A stretch of DNA of 64,000 bases from Nesterenkonia lacusekhoensis (GCF_017876395.1 NZ_JAGINX010000001.1:1178001-1242000), one strand, 5' to 3'; shown: positions 1 to 9,104, counted from the first letter of the stretch. A program made the numbers and translations. The notes: a model not told the origin generated them from the letters alone.

Positions 1-1
1 G

Positions 2-349
2 TCGATGATGCAGAACGCAGGTATGGACCGTCTGGCCGCGCTGTACTCCTCCATCGAGCTCGTCCGCCGCGGCGGAACCATCAGCCTTTCGGGCGTCTAC
101 GGCGGCCAGGCGTCTCCCCTGCCGCTGTTGACGCTCTTCGACAAACAGATCACCGTCCGTCAGGGGCAGGCCAACGTGAAGCGTTGGGTGGAACAGATCC
201 TCCCCCTCGTCGAGGACGACGCCGATCCGCTGGGTGTCGATGACTTCGTCACCCATACCCTGCCCCTGGAGGACGCCCCGGGAGCCTACGAGACCTTCCA
301 GAAGAAGGAGGACGGCTGCATCAAGGTCGTCCTGAAGCCACAGTCCTGA
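2..349 (+). CDS. Zinc-dependent alcohol dehydrogenase family protein, C-terminal part (cut by window edge)
   Basis: Only the last ~115 residues are in the window; the frame is open to the left edge, so the ATGs at 5 and 8 are internal. The residues resemble the C-terminal cofactor-domain half of medium-chain, glutathione-independent formaldehyde-dehydrogenase-like alcohol dehydrogenases: a GGTISLSGVYGG strand-turn and the phrase LFDKQITVRQGQANVKRW are typical of that group. The catalytic zinc site would lie upstream and cannot be seen. It is followed after about 60 bases by a stress-type short-chain dehydrogenase on the same strand. The substrate cannot be told from this part. Confidence 0.8.
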   Translation, partial: SMMQNAGMDRLAALYSSIELVRRGGTISLSGVYGGQASPLPLLTLFDKQITVRQGQANVKRWVEQILPLVEDDADPLGVDDFVTHTLPLEDAPGAYETFQKKEDGCIKVVLKPQS

Positions 350-410
350 CCGTACAGAACAGTCCTGACCGTATCGATGAATGCCATCACACGATGTGAG
401 GAGCATGAGC

Positions 411-1301
411 ATGACTGAGCAGACCCAGCAGGACCCGCGCGGCAAGCACCGCTCCGACGAGATGCCGCCTCACGAGGACGTCGGTCAGCCGGGGCTCACC
501 TCGGAGACCGGGCCGACACCCGATCATGGCGAACAGACGTGGACCGGCCACGGGCGCCTTCAGGGACGCAGGACACTGATCACCGGCGGCGATTCCGGCA
601 TCGGCCGAGCGGTGGCCATCGCCTTCGCCCGAGAGGGATCTGACGTGGCCATCAACTATCTGCCCGAGGAGCAGGAGGATGCGGAAGCCACAGCTGAGCT
701 CATCCGCGAGGCCGGTCAGCAGGCGTTCCTCTATCCTCAGGACATCCGGGAGCCGCAGGCCGCCGAATCACTGGTGGGACAGGCGCTGGAAGACCTGGGC
801 GGCCTCGACGTGCTGATCCTCAACGCGGCCTATCAGAAGGCGCGCACCGGCATCGATGAGACTGAGATCGATGAGGTCAAGAAGGTCTTCGACACCAACT
901 TGGTGGCCCACATCGCCTTCGCCAAGGCGGCGGTCCCGCACCTGCAGCCGGGCGCGTCCATCATCGTGACGACCTCCATCCAGGCTGTCGGTCCCAAGCC
1001 GCCGCTGTTCGACTACGCGATGACCAAGGCGGCACAGGTGGCCCTCATCGAGTCCGTCGCCGCAGAGCTCGGCGAGAAGGGGATCAGGGTCAACGGCGTG
1101 GCCCCCGGGCCCATCTGGACTCCGCTGATCCCGGCCACCGGCTTCGGAGAGGAGTCCGTGGAAGAGTTCGGACAGGACACTCCCCTGGGCCGCCCGGGCC
1201 AGCCCGCGGAGCTTGCCGGGGCCTATGTGTACCTGGCGAGCGAGGAGGCCTCCTACGTCTCCGGCTCGGTCATCCCGGTCACCGGCGGCAAGGGCTTCTG
1301 A
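411..1301 (+). CDS. SDR family oxidoreductase with N-terminal extension (YhdF/YghA-like)
   Basis: A 296-residue short-chain dehydrogenase/reductase. After a ~45-residue polar N-terminal extension, the Rossmann nucleotide-binding motif TGGDSGIGRA is visible, followed by LNAAYQ (the NAG-like structural motif), a catalytic Ser in TTSIQA, and the active-site Tyr-x3-Lys in YAMTK. The extension together with these motifs places it with the general-stress SDRs of the B. subtilis YhdF/E. coli YghA kind, whose physiological substrate is unclear. I chose the ATG at 411 because GAGGAG at 398-403 lies 7 nt upstream; ATGs at 381 and 405 have worse spacing. Confidence 0.88.
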   Translation: MTEQTQQDPRGKHRSDEMPPHEDVGQPGLTSETGPTPDHGEQTWTGHGRLQGRRTLITGGDSGIGRAVAIAFAREGSDVAINYLPEEQEDAEATAELIREAGQQAFLYPQDIREPQAAESLVGQALEDLGGLDVLILNAAYQKARTGIDETEIDEVKKVFDTNLVAHIAFAKAAVPHLQPGASIIVTTSIQAVGPKPPLFDYAMTKAAQVALIESVAAELGEKGIRVNGVAPGPIWTPLIPATGFGEESVEEFGQDTPLGRPGQPAELAGAYVYLASEEASYVSGSVIPVTGGKGF

Positions 1302-1361
1302 GGCTCGAACTGTCCAGAGGCTGAGCGGCTCAGAGACAGCGCACGACGGAAGGAGAACGTC

Positions 1362-1616
1362 ATGGCTGATTCCGTGAAGGACCAGGAGCTCTACGAGAAG
1401 CTCCGCGAGGAGGGAAACTCCAAGGAGAAGGCGGCTCGCATCGCCAACTCCGCAGCGGACGAAGGCCGAGAGGCTCAGGGCGAGAAGGGCGGTCAGGCAC
1501 AGAATTATGAGGACCGGACCGTCGATGAGCTCAAGGATCGGGCGAAGGAGCTGGGCATCACCGGCTATTCGGATATGAACAAGGACGAACTCATCACGGC
1601 GCTGCGCAAGCACTGA
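1362..1616 (+). CDS. Small Rho N-terminal-domain-like protein
   Basis: An 84-residue, highly charged, soluble protein. The last ~35 residues ([20 protein letters not shown] and onward) match the helix-turn-helix fold of the Rho termination factor N-terminal/SAP-like domain, which binds nucleic acid; the first half is a Lys/Glu-rich helical region seen in stress-associated small actinobacterial proteins. A strong ribosome-binding site (GGAAGGAG) precedes the ATG. It lies between a stress-type SDR and an epimerase on the same strand. Its function is not known. Confidence 0.8.
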   Translation: MADSVKDQELYEKLREEGNSKEKAARIANSAADEGREAQGEKGGQAQNYEDRTVDELKDRAKELGITGYSDMNKDELITALRKH

Positions 1617-1628
1617 GATGATGGGCCC

Positions 1629-2462
1629 ATGACATCTCATGTGCTCATGGCCGGCTGCGGGGACCTGGGAACCGCGGTCGGCCTTCGTCTGCTCAGGCGA
1701 GGGTGGGCGGTCACCGGACTGCGACGCCAGCCTTCTGCCTCCGGCGCTCTGGCCACACTGCGCCTCGACCTCGCTGATCCGGCCGACATGCGGCTGCCGA
1801 GCACCGACGTCGTCGTGATGTCGCTGACCGCCGACGGGCGCACCGCAGCCGACTACGAGCGCACTTACCGACAGGGACTGCGGGGTCTGCGTCGTACCCT
1901 GGGCGACCAGCAGCCCCGCCTCGTGTTCGTCTCCTCCACCAGTGTGATCGGCCCCTACGACGGCCAGCGGGTCACCGAGGAGACTCCCCCGGCGCCCAGC
2001 ACTGAGACCTCCGAAGTGCTGCTGGCCGCGGAGCAGGACGCCCGTGACCTCTTCGAGCACGTCGTCGTCATCCGACCCGCTGGGATCTACGGCCCCGGCC
2101 GGACCCGCACGATCGAACGCATCAGGCGCGGAGACCCCGTGGATCACATGCTGATGACCAATCGGATCCATCGGGACGACTTGGCCGAGATCCTCGTCAC
2201 GCTGGTGGAGTCGACGGACCCGCCGGAGCTCCTGCACGCCACAGATGGCGCCCCTGCCCGACAGGCGGAGGTGGCAGCCTTCATCGCCGAGCGTCTGGGC
2301 GTGCCGACTCCACCGGACAACGGCGACGGCAGCCCGCGCGGCAAGACCATCGACGCCTCGGCTCTGCGCAGTCTGCCGACGAACCCGCCTCTGAGGTATC
2401 CCAGCTTCCGTGAGGGCTATGCCGAACTGATCAGCAGTGCGGCGCAGGATTCAGATGGCTGA
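1629..2462 (+). CDS. NAD-dependent epimerase/dehydratase family protein (YeeZ-like)
   Basis: A 277-residue extended-SDR-type protein. The N-terminal motif GCGDLGTAVGLRLL is a Rossmann dinucleotide-binding loop; FVSSTSVIGPYDG and VIRPAGIYGPGR follow at the positions expected for NAD(P)-binding sugar epimerase-like proteins. The canonical Tyr-x3-Lys pair is not evident, which is usual for YeeZ-type members. Its 3' end overlaps by 32 bases the 3' end of the convergent minus-strand gene at 2431-2811. Substrate unknown. Confidence 0.82.
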   Translation: MTSHVLMAGCGDLGTAVGLRLLRRGWAVTGLRRQPSASGALATLRLDLADPADMRLPSTDVVVMSLTADGRTAADYERTYRQGLRGLRRTLGDQQPRLVFVSSTSVIGPYDGQRVTEETPPAPSTETSEVLLAAEQDARDLFEHVVVIRPAGIYGPGRTRTIERIRRGDPVDHMLMTNRIHRDDLAEILVTLVESTDPPELLHATDGAPARQAEVAAFIAERLGVPTPPDNGDGSPRGKTIDASALRSLPTNPPLRYPSFREGYAELISSAAQDSDG

Positions 2463-2811
2463 CCGCCAGGGCTCCCCCGCGGGTGTCCACATAGTAGAGC
2501 TGAGCGACCACTGGCCGGTCTGAGGTGATGACCAGCCCATAGGCGGTGTCCAACGGCACGGCCTGAGGGTCGATCAGATCGTTGATCCGTTGATGCTTGA
2601 CCCGCTGTGCCTCCACGAGCACTTCGTAGGGTCCCACCGGGTCGGCGTCGTCGTAGTAGAAGGTCAGATGCGCGCAGGCCTGCTTCTGACCAGTGTTGAG
2701 CAGACACAGGGTGTTGCGTGAGGTGAACTCCGGCTCTCGTCCGGTGCTGCCGCTCGGGGCGAAGCCGGAAGAGAACACCCACGTGGTGCGTCCCAGGGAG
2801 TCGTCTCTCAT
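2431..2811 (-). CDS. Sensory rhodopsin transducer family protein (ASRT-like)
   Basis: A 126-residue soluble protein. The segments YYDDADPVGPYEVLVEAQRV, HQRINDLIDP and YGLVITSDRPVVAQL match the beta-sandwich family founded by the Anabaena sensory rhodopsin transducer. No rhodopsin gene is in the window, and family members also occur without one, where a carbohydrate-binding or transcription-linked role has been suggested. The ATG overlaps the stop of the upstream FAD-oxidase gene (ATGA), so the two are translationally coupled; the partner context suggests a sugar or lactone-related role, which is inference. Confidence 0.75.
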   Translation of the reverse strand: MRDDSLGRTTWVFSSGFAPSGSTGREPEFTSRNTLCLLNTGQKQACAHLTFYYDDADPVGPYEVLVEAQRVKHQRINDLIDPQAVPLDTAYGLVITSDRPVVAQLYYVDTRGGALAVSHLNPAPHC

Positions 2812-4019
2812 CTGTCCTCCTCGCCGAAGAGTTCACGCAGGTAGTCGTTCAGGAAGATGCCATCAGGGTCCAGGTCACGCCGGAGGGCCTGGAAGTCTGC
2901 CCATTCTGGGTAGAGCATGCGCAGCTGCGGCGCCTTCAGAGAGTGTTTCTTCCCCCAGTGCGGCCGGCCCCGAAACTCGCGGAACACAGGTTCGAGGTCA
3001 TCGAAATAGTCCTCGTAGGGCAGACTGTGGTTCTGCAGCAGAGCGATCGTCATAGTCTGGCGGTGCTGGGCGTTGGAGATCATCGCCTGATCCGCGGCGA
3101 TCGTGCGGACCAGCACCCGCCATCCGACCTGGGAACGGTGCACCTCCTTGACCCGCCGGCGGACCTCGCGGAACGCCTCCAGCGAAGTGTCCAGCGGCAG
3201 CATGTACTCCATCTCTTCGAACTTCAGATGACGGTCGTTGGGTATGACCTCGTAGTTGGGCCCGACGACGTCCTTCTTCAGCTCTCCCGGAGGCATCAGG
3301 TCCGGTTCCTGGCCCGGCTTGTCCAACGTCCTGACCTGCGCCAGGTCACTGCGCGGATACCAGTAGAAGTCCACACTGCGGTGTGACCGGACCAGCTGGT
3401 CGAAATGCTCCAGAACCCAGTCGATGTGCGTCATCCAATTCTGCCGATGCAGCTCATGGGCTTCTTCCAGCTGCAGAGTGACCGAGGTCAGAATGCCGAG
3501 AGTTCCCAGCGACACCTGCGCGGCACGCGCCAGCGGATCCGAAGGATCCTCTCCGGCGTCCACACCGAAGGGCAGCACCTCGCCGGTCCCCGTGACCAGC
3601 CGACCGCCGATCATCGTCGAGGAGAGATTGCCCAGCGTGATGCCGCTGCCGTGGGTCCCAGTGCCGAGAGCCCCGGCGATCGTCTGGTAGTCGACGTCGC
3701 CCAGGTTCTCCATGGCGAGCCCGAACTGCTCCAGTTCTGCGCCCAGCTCACTCAGCCCCGTGCCGGGAAGGATGCTCGCCCGTCCCAGATCAGGGTCTGC
3801 TTCGACGACGCCGCTCATCCGGTCCAGCGAGACCAGCACGTCATCTGTGTTCATCAGAGGCGTTGAGGAGTGCCCTGAACCGATGGGGCGCACACCGCTG
3901 CCCCGGCGTCGGGCGCGTCTGACGAGGCGAACCACGTCGCGCTCATTCCCTGGCCGTGCCAGCTTCTGCGGAGTGAAGCTGATGCTCCCGGACCAGTTCT
4001 CGACGCTGCTGCGCGCCAT
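2808..4019 (-). CDS. FAD-linked sugar-lactone oxidase (D-arabinono-1,4-lactone oxidase/L-gulonolactone oxidase family)
   Basis: A 403-residue VAO-type flavoprotein. The N-terminal FAD-binding domain carries RPIGSGHSSTPL, where the His of GSGHS is the usual covalent FAD attachment site in aldonolactone oxidases, and ALGTGTHGSGITLG, the second FAD loop. The C-terminal third has the ALO family domain with the diagnostic HWGKKH and ends near LDPDGIFLNDYLRELFG. The ATG at 4019 is preceded by GGGAGG at good spacing. Known relatives oxidise sugar-derived lactones or polyols with O2, releasing H2O2. The broken catalase gene lies just upstream on the same strand. Confidence 0.87.
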   Translation of the reverse strand: MARSSVENWSGSISFTPQKLARPGNERDVVRLVRRARRRGSGVRPIGSGHSSTPLMNTDDVLVSLDRMSGVVEADPDLGRASILPGTGLSELGAELEQFGLAMENLGDVDYQTIAGALGTGTHGSGITLGNLSSTMIGGRLVTGTGEVLPFGVDAGEDPSDPLARAAQVSLGTLGILTSVTLQLEEAHELHRQNWMTHIDWVLEHFDQLVRSHRSVDFYWYPRSDLAQVRTLDKPGQEPDLMPPGELKKDVVGPNYEVIPNDRHLKFEEMEYMLPLDTSLEAFREVRRRVKEVHRSQVGWRVLVRTIAADQAMISNAQHRQTMTIALLQNHSLPYEDYFDDLEPVFREFRGRPHWGKKHSLKAPQLRMLYPEWADFQALRRDLDPDGIFLNDYLRELFGEEDR

Positions 4020-4175
4020 GGATGCCTCCCTTCTCTCAACGAGCCCAGTTCTCGGAAGGCGGCGGCAGAGACTCGGTCTCTTCTGCCGCCGCCTCTGCCC
4101 GGCCCAGCGACTGTACGCCACTCTCCGCGCCGTACAGCGTGTGCCGTACTACCAGCACTGCACCTCAGAGGTGCC

Positions 4176-5731
4176 TCAGCGCGAGTACTCCAGCGATCCG
4201 AGGCCCTGCAGCACTTCCTCCGCCGTGACCTGGTGGTTGATCACCGAGGAGGTCCAGTCTCCCCACTGCGAGGCGTCCAAGGCATCACTGTTGCTGCCCA
4301 GGTTCTGCAGGCGCTTCGTCTCGTCCTCAGTGAAGCGCTGCGACGGCAGCGGCTCCAGGTGCCTGACATCATCAGCGGTCTTACCGATGTACTCCCCCAC
4401 GCGAGTGCCGTAGTCGTCATGGATCATGAACAGGTGCCACAGGAAGCGTTCCTGGACCTGCGGTGCGGCCTGCTGGATCATGCCGCCGAGTTCTGCGACC
4501 AGGTGGTCACGCTCCCACCCGTTCATCGTGCAGTACCGCCCCCGGGCGTGGAGGTAGTCATTGGTGCGCTCCAGCGAGGCCGGAGCGAGCTGACCGGAGA
4601 CCTCCGGCGGGTTGTTCGGCTTCTTCTCCGCCTCCTGCAGTCCCCCGGTGATCGAAGGCTCGTAGTTCACATGCGGGTTCTGACCCGGCGCCACGTCCAC
4701 GCCGAAGGACATCAGGCCTCCGCGCTGGTGGGTGTTGGCACCGCCTTCGACACCCTTGGGCGAGTTCACCGGAAGCTGGAGGTAGTTCGGGCCCACACGG
4801 TAGCGCTGCGTGTCCGAATAGCTGAATGTGCGGCCGATCAGCATCTTGTCGTCGGAGAAGTCCAGACCGTCCACCAGCACACCGGTGCCCATGGCGATCT
4901 GCTCGTTCTCGTTGTGATGGTCGTCCACGTTGCGGTTCAGCGTCATCGTGCCCAGGTGGCGCAGCGGGAACTGCTCCTCGGGCCAGATCTTGGTGTCGTC
5001 CAGGGGGTCCCAGTCCAGCTCAGGATGATCGTGGTCGTCCATGATCTGGACGTAAAAGTCCCACTGGGGATACTCGCCGCGTTCGATGGCGTCGAAGAGG
5101 TCACGGCTGGCATGCCCGGTGTCCTGGCCCTGAACCTTGGCAGCCTCCTCTGAGGACAGCGAGGCCACGCCGGCCCGCGGATGCCAGTGATACTTCACCA
5201 GCACCGTCTCGCCCTCAGCGTTGACCATCTTGTAGGTGTTGACGCCGAAGCCCTCCATATGGCGGTAGGTGGCGGGAATCCCGCGAGGGCTGAAGAGGTG
5301 ATGAAGAACAGCGCCAGGTTGTTCCCCACCAGATCCCAGTTGCCCTCCTTGGTGTAGAACTTCACCGCGAAGCCGCGCGGATCGCGGGCAGCTTCCGAGG
5401 AATCCCGTCCGCCGATGACCGTGGAGAATCGGACGGCCAGCGGGGTCTTCTTGCCAGCCTCGGAGAAGAGCGCAGCGCGGGTGTACCTCGATGCCGGCTC
5501 GTCACCGATCGTGCCAGTGGCCTCGAACTCGCCGTAGGCCACGAATCCCCGGGCGTGGACCACACGCTCCGGGATCCGTTCACGGTCGAAGTGGGAGATC
5601 TTCTCCAGGAAGTGGTAGTTCTCCAAGGTCGCCGGTCCCCGCGACCCGATGGTGCGCATGTTCTGGTTGTACTGGACAGGATGCCCCTGCCGCGTGGTCA
5701 GGATCTGTTCGTCGCCAGCCAACTTCAACAC
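4176..5731 (-). pseudogene. katA: Catalase (KatA-type), disrupted by internal deletion and frameshift
   Basis: The gene lies in two overlapping frames. The 5' part (5731 to about 5285) encodes the catalase N-terminus with [11 protein letters not shown], the catalytic His in RVVHARGF, and the Asn region GNWDLVGNN. Then sequence jumps: FFITS is followed in another frame by [16 protein letters not shown] and the remaining C-terminal catalase (5258-4176), including the proximal heme Tyr region FSYSDTQRYR. In intact clade catalases roughly 50-60 residues separate these points, so there is an internal deletion that also shifts frame. No functional catalase is expected. An assembly or sequencing error cannot be excluded, but a simple indel would not remove this segment. 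Confidence 0.85.
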
Positions 5732-5818
5732 GTTTCTTTCCGCATGGGGTGGACACGTCTGAGAGTAACAACCGAAGTCGCCTCTTACGAGAGGTTCAGA
5801 AGGACTCGCAGCGGCCGC

Positions 5819-7411
5819 TCACTGCTGCTTCTGGGGCTCGAAGGTCTCTTCCCCCTGGCGGAACGCACGCTGTGCGGCGTAGCTGTGCACCTCGCCCAGC
5901 GTCTGCCTCTGCTGCTCGGCGGCCTCGATGAGCTCTTCGAAGACGGCAGGGGCGACGCCCAGCGCTTCGGCATGATCGAGCATCGTCTTCCACCCGTGCA
6001 TCTTGCCGGTGACCGCGGTGATCATCAGCTCAGCCTCCAGCACCATGCGGACCGGGGAACGGCCTGCCGGGCCGCGCCCATTGGGCTTGAGACGCGCGAC
6101 CTTCTCTCCCGCCCAGGTCAGGGCCGTAGAGAAAGGTGGGCGCGGAAAGCCCTGCCGCTTCATCAGCTCCTGCAGGAAGGCGTGCTCCGAGCGGATTCCC
6201 TCTGCCACGGCGGAGACCTCCGGATAGACGGGTGTATCCACGAAATTCTCAGCCATCTGGAGGATCCGGTCGAGTCCCGCCGTAGCACCTGCCAGATGAT
6301 CAGCCATGTACTGGCGCAGCAGCAGGGCGTCCACATGCTGCGGCAGACGGTGCTCCTGACCGGGCAGCTCCCTCTGGTGGGCGACCGGCGTGCTGCGGGG
6401 GCGCAGGGGCACGGACTCCGTCCCCGATCCACGCGCCATACCGTGGATCAGCTCCTCCAAGGCCTGCGCGGCGGACTTCTGAGGTCTCCACCCGAGCTGT
6501 TCCTCCGCCCGGGAACTGTCCATCACAGGGACCCGGTGGGCGATGTCCAACCACCCCTCATCCATGGGAATGACCCTGGCCCGGTGCGCGGCCCGCAGCA
6601 GCGGGCGCAGCGCCGCCCCGGGAACGTCGAGGTGTCGGCCCTGCCCGACGATCTGGGAGATGGTCTCGGCGGTGAGCAGGTCATCAGCACAGATGTTGAA
6701 AGCCCCGTGAGCTCTGCGCACCACGGCCTGGACGAACGCGGCGGCCACGTCATCGGCGTGCACCGCCTGCGTCCTCAGCCCCTTCGGCAGCGGCAGCACC
6801 GGAGGGCGGAAAGAGCTCAGCACCTGGACAGGTGCCCACGTCCCGGCGAAGTATCGCTGGATCTCCGCACCGGCGGAGGCTTGGAAGATCAGCCCCGGGC
6901 GCAGGCCGGCCACTGCGATCTCCGGATGCGCCTGAGCGAACTCGTCCAGGACTCGCTCCTGAGCCGCCTTGTCCACGCTGTAGTGCGAGGTCGGGATCCC
7001 TCCGGTCGGCCAGTCCTCCCCTCGGGGCCGGTCATCGTCCACCGGCGAGTAGGCCCCCACTGAGGAGGCCACTGCGATATGCCCGACTCCGGCCTTCTCA
7101 GCGGCTTCGAGCACATGTCGGGTCCCGTCCACGTTGACCCGCCGCAGCAGGTCGCGCTCCTTGTTCGGCTGGATCAGCCAGGCCAGGTGGATGACCGAAT
7201 CCACCGACGCGAACGCCTCGGCCAGCGCGCTGCGCGACTCCTCGAACTGGATGTCAGCGCTGAGCCACTGAGCACCGCTGTAGGGAGCGGCGTCGACGTC
7301 GGGGAGTCTGCGCGCGATCCCGAGGACCGAGGCGACCTCCGGTGTGGACTGCAGCTGGTTCAGAACAGCGGTGCCGAGATTTCCGGTGGCACCGACGACG
7401 GCGATACGCAG
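5819..7411 (-). CDS. NAD-dependent epimerase with C-terminal helical (ferritin-like?) domain
   Basis: About 530 residues. The first ~310 form an extended SDR/epimerase: the frame upstream of the ATG at 7204 encodes LRIAVVGATGNLGTAVL, a clear Rossmann start, then VIHLAW, ASSVGAYSP and HYSVDKAA (Tyr-x3-Lys). The only in-frame candidate start before the Rossmann loop and after an in-frame stop is CTG at 7411-7409, with a GA-rich stretch upstream, so a CTG start is proposed. The last ~200 residues (about 330-530) are helical with many Met/Glu/His, resembling a four-helix ferritin-like or DUF-type domain. Function unknown; start codon uncertain. Confidence 0.7.
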   Translation of the reverse strand: MRIAVVGATGNLGTAVLNQLQSTPEVASVLGIARRLPDVDAAPYSGAQWLSADIQFEESRSALAEAFASVDSVIHLAWLIQPNKERDLLRRVNVDGTRHVLEAAEKAGVGHIAVASSVGAYSPVDDDRPRGEDWPTGGIPTSHYSVDKAAQERVLDEFAQAHPEIAVAGLRPGLIFQASAGAEIQRYFAGTWAPVQVLSSFRPPVLPLPKGLRTQAVHADDVAAAFVQAVVRRAHGAFNICADDLLTAETISQIVGQGRHLDVPGAALRPLLRAAHRARVIPMDEGWLDIAHRVPVMDSSRAEEQLGWRPQKSAAQALEELIHGMARGSGTESVPLRPRSTPVAHQRELPGQEHRLPQHVDALLLRQYMADHLAGATAGLDRILQMAENFVDTPVYPEVSAVAEGIRSEHAFLQELMKRQGFPRPPFSTALTWAGEKVARLKPNGRGPAGRSPVRMVLEAELMITAVTGKMHGWKTMLDHAEALGVAPAVFEELIEAAEQQRQTLGEVHSYAAQRAFRQGEETFEPQKQQ

Positions 7412-7511
7412 AGACCCTCACTTCCTGATGCACTCATGCGGAGAGGCTGGACCTCCTCGGTGACAGACCATCACAGCGGCGTGCAGGGCTCAAGGGTCGG
7501 CGGACCGGCGC

Positions 7512-8462
7512 TCAGCTGCGTTCGGCCGCCGCTCGCGCCTGAAGCTCACGAGGAAGCTGCGAGGCATAGATCGTCTCGAAGATCGGCACGTCCACTCCCA
7601 GCTCACGGGCGTGAGCCACCACTGCTCCCACTTGGTCCCGCAGCTCGGAGGGCCGACCCTCCAGGAGGTCACGCTGCAATGAGGACGTGGTCGATTCCGG
7701 GAACTTCTGGGTGAACGTGCCCATGATGTCCTCCAGGTCCTGCTCCTGAAGGGAAGCACCTCGAGCGTTGCCCACGTTGAAGACCTCGAGCATGGCGTTG
7801 CGCACCAAGGCCTTGGTCTGTGGGACCGCGCGGGTGATGCCCACCGGTGCCCCGGAGAGCGCACCCACTCCCCCGTAGGAGGCCACCAGCGCGAGCTTCT
7901 TCCACAGCGCGGTCACGATGTCTTCACTCCACTGCGCCAGAAGTCCTGCCTGAAGGAGCGCGGCAGTGATGGCTTGGTCACCCTCCTGCCCCTCAGCGTC
8001 AGCCTCCCAGCGTCCGAGGATCAGATGCGCCTCGGGGCCGTTCAGAGAGACCTGGAGGGGTCCGGTGCGTTCGGCGATCACGACGGCGGTACCGGCCAGC
8101 ACCTGCCGGGCAGCGACATGCTCGGCAGCCCGGGCCGGGGCGTCGACCCCGTTCTGCACGGTCAGCAGACGCCCCTGCGGGCTCAGCGCCGGTGCGGCCT
8201 CCTCAGCCGCCTGCGGCACCTGCCAGGCCTTCGTCGTCAGGATCACCAGGTCGAAGTCGGAGGAGGACGGGATCTCGGCGACGGTCCGCACAGTGCTGAC
8301 CTCGTGGGAGTCTCCCCCGCTGACGATCGTCACCGGCACGCCGGCCTCAGCTTGGGAGACGGCTGCCCCGCGTGCCTTCAGAGAGACGCTGTGGCCGGCT
8401 TGAGCCAGCCGAGCACTGAGGTAGAGGCCCATGGCCCCTGCGCCGTAGATCAGAATCCGCAT
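7512..8462 (-). CDS. panE: 2-dehydropantoate 2-reductase family protein
   Basis: A 316-residue ketopantoate reductase/ApbA-like protein. The N-terminus MRILIYGAGAMGLYLSARLA is the NADP-binding GxGxxG of the family, LTTKAWQVP contains the conserved Lys, and VQNGVD is the family NG motif. The C-terminal half is the helical PanE_C domain with WKKLALVASYGGVGAL carrying the catalytic Lys region. It would reduce 2-dehydropantoate to pantoate for CoA synthesis, although many actinobacteria encode several paralogues and this copy is not in a pan operon. Family is firm; the exact substrate is inferred. Confidence 0.8.
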   Translation of the reverse strand: MRILIYGAGAMGLYLSARLAQAGHSVSLKARGAAVSQAEAGVPVTIVSGGDSHEVSTVRTVAEIPSSSDFDLVILTTKAWQVPQAAEEAAPALSPQGRLLTVQNGVDAPARAAEHVAARQVLAGTAVVIAERTGPLQVSLNGPEAHLILGRWEADAEGQEGDQAITAALLQAGLLAQWSEDIVTALWKKLALVASYGGVGALSGAPVGITRAVPQTKALVRNAMLEVFNVGNARGASLQEQDLEDIMGTFTQKFPESTTSSLQRDLLEGRPSELRDQVGAVVAHARELGVDVPIFETIYASQLPRELQARAAAERS

Positions 8463-8544
8463 GGGGCCAGTACATCACGGGGCTCGGGGGCGCGCTCAAC
8501 GATGAAGGCTGGACTGAACGAGCGCAGAATGCATCTGCAGATAC

Positions 8545-8582
8545 GATGAAGGTCCGACCCGTGACCGGATCGGACCTTCATC
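8545..8582 (-). terminator. Strong hairpin downstream of tRNA-Ala
   Basis: A perfect 13-bp stem (GATGAAGGTCCGA with TCGGACCTTCATC) and a 12-nt loop sits directly downstream of the minus-strand tRNA-Ala. The T-rich run is on the plus-strand side, so as a terminator for the tRNA it is of the weak U-tract type common in actinobacteria. Confidence 0.6.
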
Positions 8583-8588
8583 TTTCTG

Positions 8589-8661
8589 TGGAGCATATCG
8601 GACTCGAACCGATGACCTTCTGTATGCCATACAGACGCGCTACCAGCTGCGCCAATGCCCC
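8589..8661 (-). tRNA. tRNA-Ala (GGC)
   Basis: 73 nt folding as a cloverleaf: acceptor GGGGCAT with ATGCTCC plus discriminator A, D-loop with GCGCAGCTGGTAGCGC, anticodon stem TCTGT/ACAGA around loop ATGGCAT (anticodon GGC at 8628-8626), and T-arm with GGTTCGAGTCC. The 3' CCA is not encoded, as usual in actinobacteria. Confidence 0.93.
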
Positions 8662-8711
8662 GTATTCTCTTGTTCTGTTTCCCCGGATCCCTCCGCGGCA
8701 ACCCTTATACT

Positions 8712-9092
8712 CTAATCCACCTCTGAAGCATCATGCAAATCGAGATCGACACGCTCCACATCGGCATAGAGTCGGTCCAGCCCGTAGATGGTCCGCTCCT
8801 CCTCGTGCTGGACGTGGATCACCATATGACCATAGTCAAGAAGCACCCAGGTGCCGGAGTCGCGGCCTTCGCGGCGCAGCGGTGCAGAGGAATGCTCCTG
8901 CTTGAGCTGGACTTCGATCGCGTCCACGATCGCGTTGATCTGCCGATCCGACGGTGCGGAGCAGATGAGGAAGGCATCGGTGATGCCGATGCGCTCCCCG
9001 ACGTCCAGACCGACGATATCGGTGGCAAGTTTGTCGGATGCGGCCGCGGCGGCAGTCCGAAGCTCTGCGAGAACAGTCTGTGAGATAGCCAT
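8712..9092 (-). CDS. rsfS: Ribosome silencing factor RsfS
   Basis: A 126-residue member of the RsfS/Iojap/DUF143 family, which binds uL14 on the large ribosomal subunit and blocks subunit joining under starvation. The motifs DIVGLDVGERIGITDAFLIC, WVLLDYGHMVIHV and YGLDRLYAD are characteristic. It is downstream of nadD and an acidic membrane-protein gene on the same strand, the order usual for nadD-rsfS in actinobacteria, and upstream of tRNA-Ala. Confidence 0.92.
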   Translation of the reverse strand: MAISQTVLAELRTAAAAASDKLATDIVGLDVGERIGITDAFLICSAPSDRQINAIVDAIEVQLKQEHSSAPLRREGRDSGTWVLLDYGHMVIHVQHEEERTIYGLDRLYADVERVDLDLHDASEVD

Positions 9093-9104
9093 GTCCTCTC
9101 CAGC

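Noticed and set aside
768-2237. Long minus-strand frame of 489 codons opposite the SDR and epimerase genes
   Set aside because: It is a composition shadow of genes with clear motifs on the plus strand; its protein resembles no family.
5555-7063. 502-codon plus-strand frame opposite the epimerase
   Set aside because: Shadow frame without start signals or recognisable domains.
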